Assembly (NCBI GenBank): GCA_949529985.1
Contig: CATIRS010000024.1
Location: 55,833 to 119,832, forward strand
Source of the DNA: Owenweeksia sp. TMED14
Lineage (GTDB): Bacteria; Bacteroidota; Bacteroidia; Flavobacteriales; Schleiferiaceae
Reading direction: 5' to 3'
DNA: 64,000 nucleotides
The notes beneath the pieces were generated by a model that did not search any database, was not told the DNA's origin, and worked only from the letters and a program-made list of their open reading frames with translations. The translations under genes were made by a program, and so were the position numbers. This document shows positions 35,686-43,673 of this stretch, one piece after another (positions within the stretch are counted from its first letter, which is position 1; every line of letters begins with the position of its first letter).

Positions 35686-37032
35686 GTGAAAACTATCGTT
35701 GCACTCTCTACTCCCACTGGCCCAGGCGCCATAGGTTTAATTCGAATTTCCGGATCAGACTCCCGTTCTGCAGTCTCTTCACATTTTCCGGATTTAAAAG
35801 TTTGGGCTCCTCGAAAAGCAATTTTGAGTAAATTTTATGAATCAAATGGAAATGTTCTCGACGAAGTCATATTGCTCTATTTCCCAGGACCAAACTCATA
35901 CACAGGAGAGGATGTTATTGAAATTAATTTTCATGGTTCTTACTATATCCTTGAGTCTGCAATAAAAGAACTTATCTCTAGTGGAGCAGTTTTGGCTAAA
36001 GCCGGTGAATTTACTCAAAGAGCCTTTTTAAATGGAAAACTAGACCTAGTACAAGCAGAAGCCGTAGGAGATTTAATAGCATCGGAATCTCGATCCGCTC
36101 ATGACTTGGCCATGAAACAAATGAAAGGAAGTATTTCGTTAAGATTACAACAATTACGTCAGCAATTAATTGATTTTGCAGCACTTATCGAATTGGAATT
36201 AGATTTCGTTGAAGAGGATGTTGAATTTGCTCAGAGACCTGCCCTTTTTAAACTATTGAGCGACCTTAAGTCTGAAATTAAGAAAATGCTAAACACATTT
36301 AATCTCGGTAATGCCATAAAAAATGGAATCCCACTTATTTTAGCAGGTGCGCCAAATGCAGGAAAGTCCACTCTACTGAATCGTTTTTTAGGAGAAAACA
36401 GAGCGATAGTTACGAATGTTGCAGGGACTACACGGGATAGTATTGAAGAACGATTCCGGTTAGGAGATCATCTTTTTAAAATAGTAGATACCGCAGGACT
36501 TAGAAAGGGCAAAGACGAAATAGAGAAGTTAGGAATTGAACGGTCTTGGAAATTAATGCTAGAAGGTCAGATTATATTATTTCTCATTGATCCAACTTCA
36601 TGTTCTACAGAAGAAGCATTAGTCTTAGAAACTGAGATTATTAGTCGTTCACCAAAAGCAAGTCTTTTAAAAGTACTTACTAAATATGATCTTTGGAATG
36701 GCGTAGATTATCATAAAGACTTTCCTAACTCACTTCACACGGGAAGCAATATTGATTTAAAAAATATTCAATTGAAGTTACTGTCTCTAACAAATGATGA
36801 ATGGAATGGTAGCTCTGATATTCTAATAGCTAACGTCCGTCACGCCGAAGCCTTAAGTTCTGCTTTAAATAGTTTAATTAAAGCGGAAGATGGTCTGAAT
36901 GATGGGATAAGTGGTGAATTTATAGCCTATGAATTAAAAGACACCCTTGAAAGTCTTGGAAGTATAACAGGAGAAGTTGTAGCCGATGATTTATTAAGCA
37001 GTGTTTTTGGAAGATTTTGTATCGGTAAGTAA
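35686..37032 (+). CDS. mnmE: tRNA modification GTPase MnmE
   Basis: With MnmG, modifies the wobble uridine (cmnm5U) of several tRNAs. Starts at GTG, as MKTIVALSTPTGPGAIGLIRISG. The N-terminal folate-binding domain is followed by a helical domain with an inserted G domain: GAPNAGKSTLLNRFLG, VAGTTRDSIEE, DTAGLRKG, LTKYDLW. The NKxD-type motif has Thr in place of Asn, a mild variation. The C-terminal catalytic Cys motif FGRFCIGK is intact. Length 448 residues. Confidence 0.96.
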   Translation: MKTIVALSTPTGPGAIGLIRISGSDSRSAVSSHFPDLKVWAPRKAILSKFYESNGNVLDEVILLYFPGPNSYTGEDVIEINFHGSYYILESAIKELISSGAVLAKAGEFTQRAFLNGKLDLVQAEAVGDLIASESRSAHDLAMKQMKGSISLRLQQLRQQLIDFAALIELELDFVEEDVEFAQRPALFKLLSDLKSEIKKMLNTFNLGNAIKNGIPLILAGAPNAGKSTLLNRFLGENRAIVTNVAGTTRDSIEERFRLGDHLFKIVDTAGLRKGKDEIEKLGIERSWKLMLEGQIILFLIDPTSCSTEEALVLETEIISRSPKASLLKVLTKYDLWNGVDYHKDFPNSLHTGSNIDLKNIQLKLLSLTNDEWNGSSDILIANVRHAEALSSALNSLIKAEDGLNDGISGEFIAYELKDTLESLGSITGEVVADDLLSSVFGRFCIGK

Positions 37033-37044
37033 ATAGTGTTTCTA

Positions 37045-37977
37045 ATGATTTTTATAACACGTCAATTTATACAACTACTTATAATATTCGCTGTCACTTC
37101 GATATCAACTTCAAATCCTCTCTTTGCGCAAGTCCATGTGCATGTTCTTGGTGTTGCGCAAGACGCAGGGCGACCTCAGGCTGGATGTAGAAAAACTTGT
37201 TGCGTGGATAAGTTTGGTAAGTCGCGCCCAAATGCCATGAGTACTTCGTTAGGAATCACTCTTCCGGATAACAATTCTATCCTTGTGGAGGCGACGCCAG
37301 ATTTAACAAATCAATGGAATCTATTAAATAGATTAAATAACAATATTTCTCCAAATGCTATTTTCATAACCCATGCTCACATTGGCCACTATTCTGGTCT
37401 AATTCACTTGGGAAGAGAAGCCATGAATACAAGCAACATACTTGTCTATGGAGGTCCTAGACTAACCTCATTTTTAAAAAATAATGGGCCATGGGGTCAG
37501 CTCGTAGAATTAAATAACATAAGACTAAAATCGATTAATGAGAATCAACAAATATCATTTATTGGTCTGACTGTAAAAGCTCTAAAAGTGCCTCATCGTG
37601 ATGAATATTCTGAAACATTTGGATATGTTTTTCAAGGAAAAAGTAAAACTTTACTTTTTATACCCGATATCGATAAATGGTCAAAATGGAATATTAATAT
37701 GGATAGTCTCATAAAAACTGTGGATTATGCACTTTTAGATGGGACATTCTTCGGGCAATCCGAACTCCCCGGCAGAAATATGTCTGAAATCCCTCATCCT
37801 TTTGTTTCTGAAAGCATAAAGAAATGGAGAAAATGGCGAACCAGTGAAAAAGCTAAAGTTTACTTTATACATATGAATCACAGTAATCCACTATTTAATA
37901 TTAAAAGCGAAGAATATGAAACAATCTACAATGAAGGTTTCAATGTTGCTGTCACTGGTATGTCTTTTACTCTGTAA
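37045..37977 (+). CDS. Exported MBL-fold protein, PqqB-like
   Basis: Metallo-beta-lactamase-fold protein of about 310 residues with a signal peptide ending FAQ. The start VHVLGVAQDAGRPQAGCRKTCC resembles PqqB, including the paired Cys. The metal motif is THAHIGHYSG, so the Asp of HxHxDH is Gly; other candidate ligands (VPHRDEYSETFGY, LDGTFF, HMNHSN) are present. Activity could depend on one metal. No other pqq genes occur, and a secreted location differs from cytosolic PqqB, so PQQ synthesis is unlikely. I use the ATG at 37045; a GTG three codons earlier is possible. Lies 12 bp after mnmE. Confidence 0.75.
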   Translation: MIFITRQFIQLLIIFAVTSISTSNPLFAQVHVHVLGVAQDAGRPQAGCRKTCCVDKFGKSRPNAMSTSLGITLPDNNSILVEATPDLTNQWNLLNRLNNNISPNAIFITHAHIGHYSGLIHLGREAMNTSNILVYGGPRLTSFLKNNGPWGQLVELNNIRLKSINENQQISFIGLTVKALKVPHRDEYSETFGYVFQGKSKTLLFIPDIDKWSKWNINMDSLIKTVDYALLDGTFFGQSELPGRNMSEIPHPFVSESIKKWRKWRTSEKAKVYFIHMNHSNPLFNIKSEEYETIYNEGFNVAVTGMSFTL

Positions 37978-37998
37978 ACTTTTTAATATTTTTAGGAA

Positions 37999-38496
37999 AT
38001 GAAAAAATACGTATCCACCATATTATTTACAATAATTGGTTTTTTCTTCCTTTGCGCAAATAGACATCCTCTGCATATCTCATCAGCTGAGTTGTTCCTC
38101 TCAGAGGCAAACAACAAATGGTATATCAAGAAAAACGTTTTTACCGAGGATATTGAGCTTGCTCTTTCAAAGATAAATAACGAGTCTATAAAGCTTGATT
38201 CTAAAAATGATAAAAATCAAACTATTTTAGAAAATTATATCAATTCAAAGATCAAGATCTTAAAAAAAAACGGGAAAGAAATTAATTTTAATATTCAACC
38301 CTACTTTTACAGCCCCGAATCAGTCGACATAATAATTGAATTTAAATATTCAAGAAGGTTTGATATAATTGATGACTTTCTTTTTGAAATTTTCAGTGAT
38401 CACAAAAATATTTATGCTATTCGTAAATATGCTGATAAAGGTTTTTCGCAGCACGAATTAACAAGACTAAACTCATCTATATTTACAGTGTTTTGA
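37999..38496 (+). CDS. DUF6702-like exported protein
   Basis: A 165-residue protein with a hydrophobic N-terminus (about 1-20) and the opening NRHPLHISSAELFLSE, then FTEDIELALSK. Proteins of this kind (HPxHxS...FTDDxExAL) are common in Bacteroidota just ahead of an M1 peptidase, as here, and I associate them with DUF6702. Probably periplasmic or outer-membrane associated. Function unknown. Confidence 0.7.
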   Translation: MKKYVSTILFTIIGFFFLCANRHPLHISSAELFLSEANNKWYIKKNVFTEDIELALSKINNESIKLDSKNDKNQTILENYINSKIKILKKNGKEINFNIQPYFYSPESVDIIIEFKYSRRFDIIDDFLFEIFSDHKNIYAIRKYADKGFSQHELTRLNSSIFTVF

Positions 38497-38584
38497 GAAT
38501 CCCGATTTACTATTCAAAAAACACACACTAAATCCAATGTTTAACTTGTATTTTAACCATATTTAACTCCAATTTATTTTTATA

Positions 38585-40888
38585 ATGAGAAAATCATTTG
38601 CAGTTTATTTTTTACTTATCAGTTATTCCCTGCTGGCTCAAACTGTGCCTTTTGAACGAATAAATACGAGTAAGTTTCGCCAACTTTCACATGAATTGCC
38701 AACGCCAAACACATACCGAACTGCGAGTGGGGCTCCAGGTCATGAATATTATCAGAATCAGGCGAACTATGACATGAAAATTTCTTTAGATGAAAAAAAT
38801 CATCATATTGATGGAAACGGATGGATAACTTATGAAAATAACAGCCCGGATAGATTAGAATATATCTGGATGCAATTGGATCAAAACATGAGAAAGCCGG
38901 GGTCAATGACAGACCTGATATCAAAAAAATCTTTACCGAGCTCGATAACCCCATCGGAGGTATCAAAAAGTTACATTGACAAATTTGAAGGTGGATTTAA
39001 TATATTAAAAGTTAGTGACCAGTTTGGAAAAGAACTAGTATATACCATCGTTAATACTATGATGCGAATTGACCTTAAATCAGCTTTAAAACCGGGTCAA
39101 TCAATTAAATTCAATATAATTTGGAATTACACCATCAATGATCGGATGAAAGATGGAGGCAGAAGTGGATATGAATATTTCAAGGAAGAAGACAACACTT
39201 TGTATACTATTGCCCAATTTTTTCCTAGAATGGCAGTTTATGGAGATGATGTAGGCTGGCAACACAAACAGTTTCTAGGCCAAGGAGAGTTCACCCTTCC
39301 TTTCGGTAATTATAAAGTATCAATCGATGTGCCTGAAGATCATATTGTTGCTGCTACGGGAGAACTGATGAATGAATCTACCGTATTGACAGCGGTTCAA
39401 AGAAGACGACTTGCTAAAGCGAGAAAAAATTTTTTAGACCCAGTAATGATAGTCACTCAGGAGGAAGCTGAAGTGTCAGAACTTGCTGAATCTAAGGGGA
39501 AAAATAACGGCCGTAAAACTTGGATTTTTAACGCAAAAAATGTCCGTGACTTTGCTTTTGCAACATCTAGAAAATTCATTTGGGATGCTATGGCCGTTAA
39601 AATTGGAGACAAAACAGTTACAGCTGAGTCATTCTACCCCAAAGAAGGAAACCCTCTTTGGGAACAATATAGCACCAGAGTAGTAGCACATTCCCTTATC
39701 TCTTATTCTAAGCATACTGTTAATTATACTTATCCCAGAGCAATATCTGTTCATACTAATCAAATTGGCATGGAATATCCTATGATATGCTTCAATGGCG
39801 GGCGTCCAGAAAAAGATGGAACATATAGTGAGGCCACTAAGTATGCAATGATTGGGGTTATAATACACGAAGTAGGACACAATTTCTTTCCAATGATTAT
39901 TAATTCCGATGAACGTCAATGGACATGGATGGACGAAGGACTGAATACATTCGTACAATACTTATGCGAGCAGGAATGGGACATATACTACCCGTCGCGA
40001 AGAGGACCCGCATACCAGATTGTAGAATATATGAGGTCACCTGCTTTGAATATTGTACCAATAATGACAAATTCAGAGAGTATACTTCAGTTTGGAAATA
40101 ATGCATATAGCAAACCCGCCACGGCTTTAAATATTTTAAGGGAAACTGTTTTAGGTAGAGATCTATTCGACTTCGCATTTAAAACTTATTGCGATCGTTG
40201 GGCATTTAAGCACCCTGCACCTGCCGATCTCTTTCGAACGTTAGAAGATGCTTCAGGAGTAGATCTAGATTGGTTTTGGAGGGGCTGGTTTTACACTACG
40301 GAATATGTTGATTTGGCTTTAGATAGAGTTCGGATAGCTAAGGTCCCAACCATTAAACCTATTGAATTAGAAAAACAACGTAGACAAAAATTTGAAAAAG
40401 ATAAAAGCAGGCACATAGGTAGAATTAGAAACAAAGAAGAATTGTCTCCAACAGTCGTAGACAGGATACCTGAAACAAATGATTTTTATAACAGTTTTGA
40501 TAAATATAAACTGAAGTCAAGCGAACAGAATAAGTTGACAAATCTAGAAGGTGAAGTCACTGGATATTTACATGAACTATCAATAATCAATATTGGAGGA
40601 CTCATTAGCCCCATAGTAATAAGCTTCAAATTCGCAGATGGTACTGAGACGATTCATCGTTACCCCGCTGAAATTTGGATTCAAAACGAAAAAAAATTCA
40701 CTAAAACTATATACCTACCAAAAAAAGCGGTCAAAATAGAAATAGATCCATTTCTTGAACTAGCAGATTGTGATACATATAACAATGTATGGCCATTGCA
40801 AGTGAACGTCCACCTTGAAGCCCTACCTCAAAAAAGTCGTTGGGAAAGATACTACAGTAACCCCATGAGAGAGGCACAGTTAAAATAA
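38585..40888 (+). CDS. M1-family metallopeptidase, exported
   Basis: A 767-residue exported aminopeptidase-like protein with a signal peptide ending LLAQ. An N-terminal beta domain leads to the gluzincin core: the GAMEN-like exopeptidase motif is IGMEYPMI (about residue 400), and the zinc site is HEVGHNFF followed by DEGLNTF with the third ligand Glu, the HExxHx18E spacing of M1. A helical and a beta-rich C-terminal part follow (ADLFRTLEDASGVDLDWFWRGWFY). GAMEN being GMEY means aminopeptidase specificity is uncertain. It is preceded by the DUF6702-like gene. Confidence 0.9.
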   Translation: MRKSFAVYFLLISYSLLAQTVPFERINTSKFRQLSHELPTPNTYRTASGAPGHEYYQNQANYDMKISLDEKNHHIDGNGWITYENNSPDRLEYIWMQLDQNMRKPGSMTDLISKKSLPSSITPSEVSKSYIDKFEGGFNILKVSDQFGKELVYTIVNTMMRIDLKSALKPGQSIKFNIIWNYTINDRMKDGGRSGYEYFKEEDNTLYTIAQFFPRMAVYGDDVGWQHKQFLGQGEFTLPFGNYKVSIDVPEDHIVAATGELMNESTVLTAVQRRRLAKARKNFLDPVMIVTQEEAEVSELAESKGKNNGRKTWIFNAKNVRDFAFATSRKFIWDAMAVKIGDKTVTAESFYPKEGNPLWEQYSTRVVAHSLISYSKHTVNYTYPRAISVHTNQIGMEYPMICFNGGRPEKDGTYSEATKYAMIGVIIHEVGHNFFPMIINSDERQWTWMDEGLNTFVQYLCEQEWDIYYPSRRGPAYQIVEYMRSPALNIVPIMTNSESILQFGNNAYSKPATALNILRETVLGRDLFDFAFKTYCDRWAFKHPAPADLFRTLEDASGVDLDWFWRGWFYTTEYVDLALDRVRIAKVPTIKPIELEKQRRQKFEKDKSRHIGRIRNKEELSPTVVDRIPETNDFYNSFDKYKLKSSEQNKLTNLEGEVTGYLHELSIINIGGLISPIVISFKFADGTETIHRYPAEIWIQNEKKFTKTIYLPKKAVKIEIDPFLELADCDTYNNVWPLQVNVHLEALPQKSRWERYYSNPMREAQLK

Positions 40889-40898
40889 GCCCCAATAG

Positions 40899-41456
40899 AT
40901 GAAACTATTTTTTTACTTACCCCTACTTTTTATTCTTGGAATGTTTTTTAGCTGTCAAGCCCCAGCTAAGGAAACCTTAGATTTATCGGAGACCCAAAAC
41001 CTCATAAAAAGCTCTTATGAAAACGACATATTAGATCAATATTTTCATTTAAAAGATGCTTTAGCATCTGATGATATGAAAAAGGTTCGCGAAGTGGCAA
41101 AATATTTTAAAAACTTGTCAGATAATCTTTATTTATCTACTGATCTCAAGAAAAGTGTTTCCAATGAAGCGATACAATCATTGAGGAAATTGGGCACTAT
41201 TCCTCAAGAAATAATTGATGCGGAAAATATTCAAAATCAACGTATAGGATTTTTTAAATTATCTAAATATTTTTCTGAAGCACTTAGAAACGGAGAGATT
41301 ATAAATCCAAATCCTGAATCAAAAATTTATATACAGTTTTGCCCAATGGCATTTAAAAACTCCGGGGCCATTTGGATGTCTTCTGATTACGATATCGTGA
41401 ATCCATACTTCGGAGAAGTTATGCTCACATGCGGTGTAGTGCGCGACTCAATTTGA
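40899..41456 (+). CDS. DUF3347 domain lipoprotein
   Basis: A 185-residue lipoprotein with Cys19 in GMFFSCQAPAK. The body matches DUF3347: an all-helical first part (YFHLKDALASDDMKKVREVAKYFKNL), then IYIQFCPMAFKNSGAIWMSS and NPYFGEVMLTCG. The Cys and Met residues (CPM...MLTC) resemble copper- or heavy-metal-linked domains found with CusB-like efflux proteins in Bacteroidota. No efflux genes are near. Lies 10 bp after the M1 peptidase. Confidence 0.82.
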   Translation: MKLFFYLPLLFILGMFFSCQAPAKETLDLSETQNLIKSSYENDILDQYFHLKDALASDDMKKVREVAKYFKNLSDNLYLSTDLKKSVSNEAIQSLRKLGTIPQEIIDAENIQNQRIGFFKLSKYFSEALRNGEIINPNPESKIYIQFCPMAFKNSGAIWMSSDYDIVNPYFGEVMLTCGVVRDSI

Positions 41457-41523
41457 ATCATTTGATTGCTGATAACTTTCCATATTAAAGCAACAAAAAA
41501 GACTTCAAAGGATCGGGGTTATT

Positions 41524-41531
41524 TAATTTTG
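41524..41531 (+). promoter_or_regulatory. Candidate -7 element for parA
   Basis: TAATTTTG matches TAnnTTTG, ending 4 bp before the parA ATG at 41536; a transcript from it would be leaderless. No TTG at -33. Supported by the 79-bp gap that precedes the gene. Confidence 0.35.
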
Positions 41532-41535
41532 TTCT

Positions 41536-42318
41536 ATGGCTAAGGTTATCGCAATTACAAACCAAAAAGGTGGAGTAGGAAAAACAACAACCGCTGTAAA
41601 TCTTGCATCTTCATTGGTTTTTTTAGAAAAGCGAGTTTTGCTTATAGATGCAGATCCACAAGCAAATGCTACTTCAGCTTTGGGATTGGATTCAGAATTA
41701 TTAGAATTTGGGATCTATCACGTTTTAATTGGAGAATCTTCTGCAAAAGATGCTATTCACAAAACAAATCAAAATAACTTATGGATAATGCCTTCCCAAG
41801 TCGATTTAGTTGGTGCAGAGATTGAATTAGTCGATCAAGAAAAAAGGGAGTTCAAGCTAAAGGTGGCTTTAAAAAAAATTCAGCAAGATTATGACTTCAT
41901 TATTATCGATTGCGCCCCTTCTCTTGGGTTGATAAGCCTCAATGCCCTAGCAGCTTCGACAAGTGTCTTAATACCAATTCAATGTGAATATTTCGCATTA
42001 GAAGGACTCGGAAAATTACTTAACACAATTCGAAGCGTTCAAAATTTACAAAACCCAGAATTGGGAATAGAAGGTATGCTTTTAACAATGTATGACTCTA
42101 GATTAAGACTCAGTAACCAAGTAGTTGAAGAGGTAAGGCAACATTTTCAAAATCTTGTTTTTAATACAATTATTGCTCGAAATGTGAAACTAAGTGAAGC
42201 TCCTTCGTTTGGGGAGCCCATACTTATCTATGATTCAAATTCTAAAGGTGCTGACAACTATCTCAATTTGGCACGTGAAATACTTACGCGAGATTCAAAA
42301 GAAGTTAGTTTAAACTAA
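41536..42318 (+). CDS. parA: Chromosome-partitioning ATPase ParA (Soj)
   Basis: Deviant Walker ATPase of 260 residues. KGGVGKTTTAVNLA holds the signature lysine pair, IDADPQANATSALG and DFIIIDCAPSLGLISLNAL are the following motifs, and the C-terminal ARNVKLSEAPSFGEPI is typical of chromosomal Soj. In most Bacteroidota parB follows; here the next gene, 9 bp on, is a SurA-like chaperone, and no parB or parS-like palindrome is visible in the window. Confidence 0.93.
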   Translation: MAKVIAITNQKGGVGKTTTAVNLASSLVFLEKRVLLIDADPQANATSALGLDSELLEFGIYHVLIGESSAKDAIHKTNQNNLWIMPSQVDLVGAEIELVDQEKREFKLKVALKKIQQDYDFIIIDCAPSLGLISLNALAASTSVLIPIQCEYFALEGLGKLLNTIRSVQNLQNPELGIEGMLLTMYDSRLRLSNQVVEEVRQHFQNLVFNTIIARNVKLSEAPSFGEPILIYDSNSKGADNYLNLAREILTRDSKEVSLN

Positions 42319-42327
42319 GTTTACACC

Positions 42328-43644
42328 ATGCAAAAAATATTTAAAACACTTGTCTTTTTTTTAATCAGCTTTTCGAGTTTTTCTCAATCCCAGCCGATAA
42401 ATGTAGATGGAATTGTAGCTGCTATTGGCAGTGAAATTATTCTAAACTCTGATATTATTCTTCAAAAAGAAGCTTTAACCAGCGATGGTCAGAGTTTGAC
42501 AGATTGCGAAATGCTCAAACAGCTCAGTTTAGAAAAGCTTTTGATTCATCATGCTGCCATCGACTCTGTAGAAGTTACAAATGAAGAAATTGACGAAAGT
42601 ATTGATAGAAGGATACAGCAGCTGGTCGCACAAATTGGATCAGAGCGAAAATTAGAAGAATATTACAAAAAGTCTATTCTAATTATAAAAGAAGAAATGC
42701 GTCCACTGATGAAAAATCAAATGACTGCGCAACGAATGCAGATGACAATCACAGAAAATATTCAAGTTAGTCCTGTAGAGGTGGAAGAGGTTATTGGGAA
42801 GATGTCAATCGACTCTATTCCACTCATTGGAACCGAAGTGGAATTAGCTCAAATAATTATTGAGCCTAGAGTTAGTAAGGAAGCGATCGCCGAAACGCTA
42901 GATCGATTAAACACCTTGCGCGAGAGAATCTTAGGTGGATCTTCTTTTTCGAGTATGGCAATATTATATTCAGAAGACCCAGGAAGCAATCGAAATGGAG
43001 GAGAATACAAAGGAATTAAACGTGGTCAATTCGTAAAAGAATTTGAAGCAGTAGCGTTTAACCTGAGACCAGGTGAGGTCTCTAAACCATTTAAATCGGA
43101 TTATGGATACCACATTGTTCAGTTACAAATCAAACGCGGTGAAGAATTAGACCTAAGACATATTCTGATTAAACCAAAAGTTGAGCAAGAGGATTTAGAT
43201 GTAGCAAAGAAGACATTAGACTCACTCCGATCGAGTATTATAGCAGGAAATATATCTTTTGAGAGGGTGGCAAGGTTGTACTCATCTGACGAAGAATCAA
43301 AATTAAATGGCGGTGTTATGATGAACCCGATGACTACAGATACCAGATGGAATCTAGAAGACTTAGATCGTGCAATTTTTTATGCAATTGAGGACATCGA
43401 AGTAGGTGAAATATCTCCTGCAGCCTTAGTTAGAGAACAAGACGGAAAAGAAACTTTTAGAATCTTAGAATTACGTCAACGAATAGCTCCGCACAGAGCC
43501 AATCTAAATCAAGATTTTTCGTTACTTAAAAATTATGTTGAAAATCAAAAGCGTCAAGAAAAACTCATGAATTGGGTTTCGTCAAAAAGGAATTCCACCT
43601 ATATATTTATTGTCCAAAAATATACTGACTGCAAAATACTTTAG
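42328..43644 (+). CDS. Periplasmic peptidyl-prolyl isomerase, SurA/PpiC type
   Basis: A 438-residue exported chaperone of outer membrane protein biogenesis. A signal peptide (ending FSQS) is followed by a SurA-like N-terminal helical domain (VDGIVAAIGSEIILNSDI), then two parvulin domains: one near residues 170-270 (LAQIIIEPR, SEDPGSNRNGGEYKGIKRGQFV, DYGYHIVQLQ) and one near 275-385 (LDLRHILIKPK, SSDEESKLNGGVM). Its likely partner system, BAM, is represented by bamD at 24.5 kb. Grouped with parA without obvious functional link. Confidence 0.9.
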   Translation: MQKIFKTLVFFLISFSSFSQSQPINVDGIVAAIGSEIILNSDIILQKEALTSDGQSLTDCEMLKQLSLEKLLIHHAAIDSVEVTNEEIDESIDRRIQQLVAQIGSERKLEEYYKKSILIIKEEMRPLMKNQMTAQRMQMTITENIQVSPVEVEEVIGKMSIDSIPLIGTEVELAQIIIEPRVSKEAIAETLDRLNTLRERILGGSSFSSMAILYSEDPGSNRNGGEYKGIKRGQFVKEFEAVAFNLRPGEVSKPFKSDYGYHIVQLQIKRGEELDLRHILIKPKVEQEDLDVAKKTLDSLRSSIIAGNISFERVARLYSSDEESKLNGGVMMNPMTTDTRWNLEDLDRAIFYAIEDIEVGEISPAALVREQDGKETFRILELRQRIAPHRANLNQDFSLLKNYVENQKRQEKLMNWVSSKRNSTYIFIVQKYTDCKIL

Positions 43645-43673
43645 AAACGTAAATACCTAACTGTGCTTTTTGT

